This document shows, one piece after another, positions 6,228 through 10,124 of a stretch of DNA of 10,124 bases (within the stretch, counting starts at the first letter, position 1; the number at the start of each line of letters is the position of its first letter). The position numbers were made by a program, and so were the translations under genes. Source of the DNA: an uncultured Clostridium sp. (lineage in GTDB: Bacteria > Bacillota_A > Clostridia > TANB77 > CAG-508); assembly GCA_947244675.1 (NCBI GenBank), contig CAMXLV010000059.1:1-10124 (forward strand), written 5' to 3'. The notes under the pieces are model-generated. The model did not search any database. It was given only the letters and a program-made list of their open reading frames with translations, and had not been told where the DNA came from.

Positions 6228-6446
6228 TTAATAAAAATTTTTTATAGGACTATCTTCTTCATAGTCAGCTAAATTAAAATATTTTTCTTGTTGTTTTAAT
6301 TCTTCTATTTCATTATTATTTTCAAAAGAAAATATAAATTTTCTTAAAAAGAAAAAGACAAAATGAAGACCAAAAAACATAATAAAAATAGGACTAAAAA
6401 CAGAAAAAATATGTATAAAAATTTCTACAATTTCATTATTATTCAA
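6228..6446 (-). CDS. Small single-span membrane protein, TTG start
   Basis: 72 aa. The start is TTG 6446: AAGGAGA (6453-6459) is six bases upstream, and the nearest ATG is in another frame. It overlaps the end of the Zot-like gene by 8 bases, so translation is coupled. A short N-terminus is followed by a long hydrophobic stretch (about residues 8-34, rich in F and I) with RKF after it, then an acidic, Glu/Asn-rich tail (NNNEIEELKQQEKYF). The tail would be cytoplasmic by the positive-inside rule. It could partner the Zot-like ATPase in the assembly complex, as pXI partners pI in Ff phages, but sequence support is only position and topology. Confidence 0.7.
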   Translation of the reverse strand: MNNNEIVEIFIHIFSVFSPIFIMFFGLHFVFFFLRKFIFSFENNNEIEELKQQEKYFNLADYEEDSPIKNFY

Positions 6447-7395
6447 AATAATTCTCCTTACTATATTCTTTTATTAAATCTACTAACTGTTTATCTTTTG
6501 ATTTTCCTACTTTTAAATCTTTCATTATTTCTTCTGTATCATAACTATTTCTTATAAAATCTTTAGCAATAAAGATTTCAAATTTTTTCATACGTCTTTT
6601 TCTACTTCCTTTGTCTTTTTTCTCGTCATTTGCAATATATTCTTCTGTGCGATAATACTTATTAACAACTAATCTACCAAATAAACAAGAAAAACACTCT
6701 ATTACAAAATTAGTTTGCTCACGTAAAGTTTTGTCAATTCTAGTAAATACTTGTGAACTTGCAAGAATTTGTTTGTGCATTTTTCTTTGTTGTGAAATGT
6801 AGTATAATAAATCATCAGGTCTATCTTTCCATTTATCAGAACCTAAAGTCATATGAATTTCATCAAATCCGAATAATACACCGTGATTAATAATTTTATA
6901 ATATCTAAGAATAAACTCTTTACTACCGTCTAAAATTTCATAAGTATCGCCTTCGCAATAATAATCTTTGTCTTTGCCTTCTCTATTAGGTTTAAGAAGT
7001 TTTAATTTATTATATTCTTCTTCATCAATTTCAACTGTTTCATAATTAGTAATCTCAATTAAATCTTTCCAACTTTCAATAATTCCGTCGCCTGCTGGAA
7101 AATAAAAATTTGTATATATTTTTAAATCGGGATATTTTTCACGCATTGATAATAAATAACGTACCATTGAAATTGTTTTACCACTTCCACCTAAACCACA
7201 GAAAATATGAAAGCCATAGCCTCTAAATTCTTTTTTATCCATCAAAATATAATCTTTTATAGCATAAGGTGTAGCCTCAATAAATTTAAAAATAAACTTA
7301 TGAATAAATCCTTTTTTTGCTATATCTAAAAAAACTAATAAACCTAAAAAAAACATAATTATAAATTTAAAAAATATAATAAATGAACCAAACAT
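6439..7395 (-). CDS. Zot/pI-like inovirus morphogenesis ATPase
   Basis: 318 aa, starting at ATG 7395 with AAGGAG upstream. The order is an N-terminal membrane segment (residues about 5-24), then a P-loop domain with Walker A GLGGSGKT (67-74), Walker B VLFGFDE (173-179) followed by IH, and a sensor-like SSQVFTRIDKTLREQ (213-227). This is the motif set of the Zot family, the inner membrane ATPase that drives extrusion of filamentous phages (pI in M13). In M13 pI and cholera phage Zot the membrane span follows the ATPase domain; here it comes first. The C-terminal 90 residues are basic and charged, with no clear periplasmic domain. It is the strongest single marker that this element is an inovirus. 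Confidence 0.9.
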   Translation of the reverse strand: MFGSFIIFFKFIIMFFLGLLVFLDIAKKGFIHKFIFKFIEATPYAIKDYILMDKKEFRGYGFHIFCGLGGSGKTISMVRYLLSMREKYPDLKIYTNFYFPAGDGIIESWKDLIEITNYETVEIDEEEYNKLKLLKPNREGKDKDYYCEGDTYEILDGSKEFILRYYKIINHGVLFGFDEIHMTLGSDKWKDRPDDLLYYISQQRKMHKQILASSQVFTRIDKTLREQTNFVIECFSCLFGRLVVNKYYRTEEYIANDEKKDKGSRKRRMKKFEIFIAKDFIRNSYDTEEIMKDLKVGKSKDKQLVDLIKEYSKENYFE

Positions 7396-7418
7396 AAAAA
7401 ACTCCTTAAAAGTGCATT

Positions 7419-7469
7419 AACGCTTATATGCGACCCGACATAAAGTCGGGTTCGCAATATTTAAGCGTT
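7419..7469 (-). repeat. Strong hairpin between the two-span membrane gene and the Zot-like gene
   Basis: AACGCTTA (7419-7426) pairs with TAAGCGTT (7462-7469). Inside, GCG-ACCCGAC pairs with GTCGGGT-T-CGC (7430-7439 / 7445-7455) around a 5-base loop, with one bulged base. It contains the stop codon of the upstream gene (7461-7463). There is no U-tract, so it is not a plain terminator. Candidates: an RNA processing or stability element that tunes Zot level, or the packaging hairpin of the single-stranded genome. Confidence 0.8.
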
Positions 7470-7712
7470 TAAATTAACACCCGCTCTTTCTAAAACAATT
7501 TTCAAAATCTTATAATTTAAAGTAAAACCAACTAAAAATAAAACTACTCCTAAAGTTTCAACAATTGGTAAATAATAATTAAATCCAACTATTTGTTCAA
7601 TAATACTTCCTATGTTTTCAGCAAACCAAATAGGTGTCTGAAATGTAGGAATTATAGACAAAACAAAATTTAAAACTACATCAAAACCACTTAATAGTAA
7701 ATAAATAATCAT
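7461..7712 (-). CDS. Two-span membrane protein, pVI-like minor coat candidate
   Basis: 83 aa, starting at ATG 7712 with AAAGGAGA upstream, inside the end of the preceding gene (2 bases between stop and start). Hydrophobic spans lie at about residues 3-20 and 50-68, separated by a segment with amphipathic pattern (WFAENIGSIIEQIVGFNYYLPIV). A basic end follows (NYKILKIVLERAG). It sits between the adsorption protein and the Zot-like gene, where filamentous phages have gene VI, whose product is also a small, very hydrophobic tip protein. The pVI assignment is by position and topology only. Its stop codon lies inside the hairpin at 7419-7469. Confidence 0.7.
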   Translation of the reverse strand: MIIYLLLSGFDVVLNFVLSIIPTFQTPIWFAENIGSIIEQIVGFNYYLPIVETLGVVLFLVGFTLNYKILKIVLERAGVNLNA

Positions 7713-7714
7713 TT

Positions 7715-8332
7715 CTAATCTCCTTTACCTTTAGAATTATTATGAAGTTGAGCTGTTTCAATACCTGCTGCCGTAGCGTTATAATTAAGTACAGTCTTTA
7801 CGCAATAAACAAATCCACAGCCATAAACAATAAGAGATAATAAACTTCTTATTTTAATACGATAAGGTTCGTAAGCGTCCCTAACATTTACGACTTGCTG
7901 TTCAGAAGTTTGTCCACCATAAAATGAAAAACTAGGCATTTTTATATTTAAAAAATCATTATTAGAAAACACTTGATTTTGAGCATTTTCTAAACTATTT
8001 TGAAAAGTTGAAACAAAAGGTAATTTACTTTTAATAATATCGCCTAAATCTAAATAACTTTGACTTATAATTTGCCATTGTTCGTCAGTAGGAACAAAGA
8101 TATGTATAAAAAAGCTTAATAAATTATCAAAAAAATTGACAAAAAATTTTAAAATACTTCCAATACCTGTAAAAATACCTTTTAAAAAGCCTAAAATACC
8201 AGTATTTTCTTCAGTGCCGTCACCAACAAAAAATTTGCCTAAACCTTCTACTATTCCTGAAATTATTTTATATCCAAAAAAATTCTCATTAAATGGATTT
8301 AAATACATACAAAAGTTAGCTATATTCTCCAA
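7715..8332 (-). CDS. pIII-like adsorption protein, C-terminal half (joined by -1 frameshift)
   Basis: The frame from TTG 8332 gives 205 aa, but that TTG has no ribosome binding site and the same frame is open upstream to about 8500. The upstream part reads QNTISSFYEHAIEFCKEF, LPASSSSS, then GGSGSGGSGDISGSSDG: a Gly/Ser linker like those in filamentous phage pIII. This frame is -1 relative to the signal-peptide gene at 8320-8973, and the T8 tract at 8487-8494 is where they meet. The C-terminal half has glycine-rich amphipathic segments (GILGFLKGIFTGIGSILKFFVNFF), a polar middle, and a late membrane segment SLLSLIVYGCGFVYCVKTVL, fitting a pIII-type anchor domain. The joined protein is about 419 aa, close to M13 pIII. 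Confidence 0.75.
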   Translation of the reverse strand: MENIANFCMYLNPFNENFFGYKIISGIVEGLGKFFVGDGTEENTGILGFLKGIFTGIGSILKFFVNFFDNLLSFFIHIFVPTDEQWQIISQSYLDLGDIIKSKLPFVSTFQNSLENAQNQVFSNNDFLNIKMPSFSFYGGQTSEQQVVNVRDAYEPYRIKIRSLLSLIVYGCGFVYCVKTVLNYNATAAGIETAQLHNNSKGKGD

Positions 8333-8973
8333 AATTTGAAGTATGCTATTAAAGAAACCGTCACTAGAACCGCTAATATCACCACTCCCACCGGAACCAC
8401 TACCGCCAGAACTCGAGCTAGAGGCTGGAAGAAACTCTTTGCAAAATTCGATTGCGTGTTCGTAAAATGAAGAAATGGTGTTTTGTAAAAAAAAGTTGAA
8501 TTATCATCATCATTAATAACATTAAAATTAGAATAAATTATATGATATGTATTAGTTTCAAAATAAACAACCATACCTTCTGAAAAACGCTTAAAAATCC
8601 AAGAGGAATTATCTAAAGAAGGATTGAAATTATACCTTTTTACATTAGCAGGACTTAAAGAATAAATATAATCATAAAAAGTATCATCAATAGAGTCACC
8701 ATTATGAAGATAACCATCAATAAAATTAATATCACTAGAATAATAAAAAGGGTTATCAGAAAGTAACAAATCATAAGAATTTAAAGGACTATAAAAAACA
8801 ATAAGTTTATAATCATAATTATCATAATCAGAAGGAAACTCTGGGAATTCATAACCCTGATAATTAATAACATTTTTTTCGGTTTCTGTTGAAGTTGCAA
8901 AACAATTTATATTAATAGATAAAAATGAAATTAATATAAATAATAAAATAACTATTTTATTTTTAAGTTTCAT
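8320..8973 (-). CDS. pIII-like adsorption protein, signal peptide and N-terminal domain
   Basis: 217 aa as the plain frame; ATG 8973 has AAAGGAG upstream. A signal peptide KLKNKIVILLFILISFL is followed by a likely cleavage after CFA (about residue 27). Next comes an extracellular Tyr/Asp/Ser-rich domain to about residue 160, likely host-receptor binding. After the T8 tract (8487-8494) this frame reads a Val-rich membrane-like end (VLAVVVPVGVVILAVLV, KFWRI). That end uses codons such as CTG, GCG and CCG that are rare in this AT-rich DNA, and it is what a Gly/Ser linker gives when read one base out. The true continuation is therefore most likely the -1 frame ending at 7715. The membrane-anchored short form remains possible as an alternative product. 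Confidence 0.8.
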   Translation of the reverse strand: MKLKNKIVILLFILISFLSININCFATSTETEKNVINYQGYEFPEFPSDYDNYDYKLIVFYSPLNSYDLLLSDNPFYYSSDINFIDGYLHNGDSIDDTFYDYIYSLSPANVKRYNFNPSLDNSSWIFKRFSEGMVVYFETNTYHIIYSNFNVINDDDNSTFFYKTPFLHFTNTQSNFAKSFFQPLARVLAVVVPVGVVILAVLVTVSLIAYFKFWRI

Positions 8974-8989
8974 AAAAAAACTCCTTTCT

Positions 8990-9026
8990 TTAAAATTAAA
9001 AGCGAGGAATTTTGACTACCTCGCTT
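8990..9026 (-). terminator. Intrinsic terminator between coat and adsorption genes
   Basis: On the minus strand AAGCGAGG (9026-9019) pairs with CCTCGCTT (9007-9000), with an 11-base loop, followed by a T-rich tract. It lies 23 bases after the coat gene stop and just before the adsorption gene's Shine-Dalgarno sequence. Filamentous phages place a terminator after gene VIII in the same way, so that coat mRNA far exceeds pIII mRNA. Confidence 0.82.
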
Positions 9027-9048
9027 CGAGTGTGAAAAATGCCTATTA

Positions 9049-9207
9049 TTATAAGAAAGAGTAGATAACTCTTTTAATAATAGAAATACCAATAAATGTA
9101 GCCATGATACCTATACCAATAGGCATTAAAGTTGTCAAACCAGAGCTAATAGCACTAGTAACTGGGGCTACTGTTTCTGCTGTAATAGTATAAAGTACTT
9201 CGTTCAT
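9049..9207 (-). CDS. Major coat protein (pVIII-like)
   Basis: 52 aa, starting at ATG 9207 with AAAGGAGC (about 9213-9220) upstream. The N-terminus is acidic and polar (MNEVLYTITAETVAPVTSA), the middle is a Gly/Ile-rich membrane helix (about residues 25-43, LMPIGIGIMATFIGISII), and the C-terminus is basic (KRVIYSFL). This is the layout of mature inovirus coat proteins: acidic surface, hydrophobic span, basic DNA-facing end. There is no cleavable signal peptide, so the initial translation product is about the mature size, unlike M13 pVIII. It is followed by a terminator and preceded by a 26-bp palindrome. This small gene is the main structural marker of the phage. Confidence 0.88.
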   Translation of the reverse strand: MNEVLYTITAETVAPVTSAISSGLTTLMPIGIGIMATFIGISIIKRVIYSFL

Positions 9208-9221
9208 AACAAGCTCCTTTC

Positions 9222-9247
9222 TTTTAAAACTTAATTAAGTTTTAAAA
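9222..9247 (-). repeat. 26-bp perfect palindrome before the coat protein gene
   Basis: TTTTAAAACTTAA (9222-9234) is mirrored exactly by TTAAGTTTTAAAA (9235-9247). Its left end lies directly next to the coat gene Shine-Dalgarno sequence. In mRNA it would form a 5' stem-loop, which often stabilises abundant messages; as DNA it could be an operator. It also lies among T-rich bases, but no good -35/-10 pair could be fixed. Confidence 0.8.
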
Positions 9248-9267
9248 ATAATAAATATTATAAAGAT

Positions 9268-9663
9268 TTAAAATTCAAAAAAATTTGAAATAAATCTATA
9301 TAAAACAAATAAAATTATAATAGCAGATATAAGACCAAAAAAAATTAAAGTTATAATAATTTGTGAATTTTCAAGAGCCACTATATCACTAAGCTTTTCC
9401 TCAATAATAGTAGTATCAAATACTACTTCTTGAGAAGATGAAATAGGGGTATCTGGAGAAGAAAAAACAGGAACATCTTGTATTATAGATTCTATTTTTT
9501 GTTCTTCTCCAGAATTATTTGAATAAAACTCTTCGTTAAAGTTGGATAAATCAACAGAGGAATTTTCAAGGGTTGAACTAGTAAATTCGCTAGATATTGA
9601 ATTTGTTTCTTTCTCCTCTGCTTTAAAAACTTCTTGTAACGCCTCTTGTTCATTATTTTCCAT
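9268..9663 (-). CDS. Acidic protein with one C-terminal membrane span, probable phage structural or assembly protein
   Basis: 131 aa from ATG 9663, preferred because AAGAAGG lies about 9 bases upstream; a longer frame from 9687 adds eight residues without a good site. About 95 residues are Glu/Ser/Asn-rich and probably disordered (EEKETNSISSEF, SSPDTPISSSQE). They are followed by a membrane segment (IIITLIFFGLISAIIILFVL) and a short tail YRFISNFFEF. No signal peptide, so the acidic part is cytoplasmic if inserted as a tail anchor. It sits between the DNA-binding protein and the coat gene, where filamentous phages have small structural genes VII and IX, but it is much longer. No family is recognised. 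The start overlaps the preceding stop by 11 bases. Confidence 0.72.
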   Translation of the reverse strand: MENNEQEALQEVFKAEEKETNSISSEFTSSTLENSSVDLSNFNEEFYSNNSGEEQKIESIIQDVPVFSSPDTPISSSQEVVFDTTIIEEKLSDIVALENSQIIITLIFFGLISAIIILFVLYRFISNFFEF

Positions 9664-9928
9664 TATTATCAACCTTCTTAAAATCAATAAATTTTACAAT
9701 CCATCTTAATTTACCATTGTCATTATAAGTATAAGCTTCAAAAGCACAATCTAAAAAATCAAATTCGTTAAGCTTTTCAGATAATATTTTATTTTTTAAA
9801 TCTTCAAATAAAAAGAACTTATAAGAATTATTGTCATCATCTAATAAAGAAACAACACAATATTCTTTATTTTCTTTACTTTTATTTAATTCTAATTTTA
9901 AAAATCTACATCTTGAAATAAATCGCAT
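9653..9928 (-). CDS. Small OB-fold-like protein, candidate ssDNA-binding protein (gpV-like)
   Basis: 91 aa from ATG 9928. GGAGG (about 9934-9938) is five bases upstream; an apparent TTG start at 9940 lies inside that ribosome binding site and is rejected. The sequence alternates strand-like stretches: RCRFLKLELNK, EYCVVSLLDDD, NSYKFFLFED, then CAFEAYTYNDNGKLRWIVKFIDFKKV. The pattern of a strand with DDDNNSYKFF and a final strand pair around DNGKLRW is typical of OB-fold ssDNA-binding proteins of small phages, and the length matches gpV of M13 (87 aa). By analogy it would coat the newly made single strand and switch replication to packaging. Fold reading is by eye. It is the first gene of the structural operon. 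Confidence 0.62.
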   Translation of the reverse strand: MRFISRCRFLKLELNKSKENKEYCVVSLLDDDNNSYKFFLFEDLKNKILSEKLNEFDFLDCAFEAYTYNDNGKLRWIVKFIDFKKVDNNGK

Positions 9929-9936
9929 AAAAACCT

Positions 9937-9979
9937 CCAAAAAAAAATAATAGTATAACTTAAAAAATTATACTATTAT
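9937..9979 (-). terminator. Hairpin plus T-run in front of the first phage gene (terminator or attenuator)
   Basis: A 12-bp stem (9968-9979 with 9947-9958, core AATAGTATAA) and a 9-base loop, followed on the minus strand by T9 and then at once the GGAGG of the first gene. Formally an intrinsic terminator. In the circular phage it would stop transcripts passing the attachment site from the replication side, or act as an attenuator of the structural operon. Confidence 0.6.
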
Positions 9980-10012
9980 ATATTTATTAATTAAAATTAA
10001 ACTAGCACTTCT

Positions 10013-10040
10013 TCTTGATTTTGTGCAATGTTCAATATCA
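10013..10040. repeat. Right prophage attachment repeat (attR core)
   Basis: Copy of 3914-3941 with T instead of C at 10024. Its half GATTTTGTGCAA (10018-10029) is the exact reverse complement of TTGCACAAAATC left of the prophage (3904-3915). The uninterrupted host site would therefore be a perfect palindrome if this copy carries the host base. Confidence 0.8.
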
Positions 10041-10124
10041 CCCAAAAGGGGTCTATCTATCTAACCCCCTCTCTCTTTCTAGGTGTTATTTAAAAATTAT
10101 TCTGCTATTGTTATATTTACTGGT
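10041..10124. other. Host DNA right of the prophage
   Basis: No gene is visible in these 84 bases. GGGGT (10048-10052) can pair with ACCCC (10064-10068) over an 11-base CTAT-repeat loop, followed by a C/T-rich stretch. Together with 3832-3913 it may be the other half of the host element that the prophage interrupts. Confidence 0.45.

Larger units (their letters stand above)
3914..10040 (-). mobile_element. Filamentous phage (inovirus) prophage
   Basis: Two 28-bp direct repeats start 6,099 bp apart, which fits a filamentous phage genome. Every gene between them is on the minus strand and the set is the inovirus core: a 52-aa major coat protein, a large signal-peptide adsorption protein with Gly/Ser linker, small membrane proteins, a Zot/pI-like ATPase with Walker A and B, and a gene II/X-family replication initiator beside a hairpin-rich origin candidate. 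No secretin (pIV) is present, as expected in a host without an outer membrane. No integrase or transposase was found, so integration must rely on a host recombinase or an unrecognised activity. Two core genes are frame-shifted, so the copy may not be active. Confidence 0.88.

Noticed and set aside
6363..6557. 64-aa + strand frame opposite the Zot-like gene end
   Set aside because: Antisense to two well-supported overlapping genes, with no ribosome binding site.
8136..8339. 67-aa + strand frame opposite the adsorption gene
   Set aside because: Pro/Lys-rich shadow of the amphipathic Gly/Phe-rich coding strand, with no start signal.

Overview
The window is very AT-rich, low-GC Gram-positive (Firmicutes/Clostridia-like) DNA. 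Strong AAGGAGG-type ribosome binding sites precede most genes, TGG is read as Trp, and the stop codons are TAA and TAG. The toxin-antitoxin type and the absence of a secretin gene in the phage agree with a Gram-positive, probably gut clostridial, host. Family assignments below rest on motifs read by eye; no database search was run.

Region 1 (1-2206, + strand) is the end of an ABC transporter operon: the 3' part of an ATPase gene (its Walker A lies outside the window) followed 15 bases later by a large membrane permease.

Region 2 (about 2298-3013, + strand) has the layout of a type III toxin-antitoxin locus. A TTGACA/TATTAT promoter with an extended -10 leads into two full 50-bp tandem repeats plus a 7-bp start of a third, each with a hairpin that can form a pseudoknot. 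An intrinsic terminator follows, and then a 162-aa CptN/ToxN-like endoribonuclease. About 900 bp of gene-poor DNA with a bidirectional terminator follows.

Region 3 (3914-10040) is a compact, complete-looking filamentous phage (inovirus) prophage. It is flanked by two 28-bp direct repeats that match at 27 of 28 positions and start 6,099 bp apart, the size of a filamentous phage genome. All its genes are on the minus strand. In transcription order they are: a small OB-fold-like protein (gpV-like candidate), an acidic single-membrane-span protein, a 52-aa major coat protein, an intrinsic terminator, a pIII-like adsorption protein with a Gly/Ser linker, a two-span membrane protein, a Zot/pI-like morphogenesis ATPase, three small proteins, a hairpin-rich candidate origin, a gene II/X-family replication initiator, and two small accessory genes. 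No integrase, transposase or secretin gene is present.

The most unusual points are: (a) the adsorption protein is split at a T8 tract, and the -1 frame restores a 419-aa protein with a Gly/Ser linker; (b) the replication initiator is split by a frameshift confined to about 15 bases; (c) a third phage gene near the left end has a good promoter but no start codon for its full frame; (d) joining the two prophage flanks recreates a perfect 12+12-bp palindrome, which suggests insertion into a hairpin-forming host site by an unidentified recombinase. Either this prophage is decaying, or it carries switchable frames, or the assembly has single-base errors; reads would decide.
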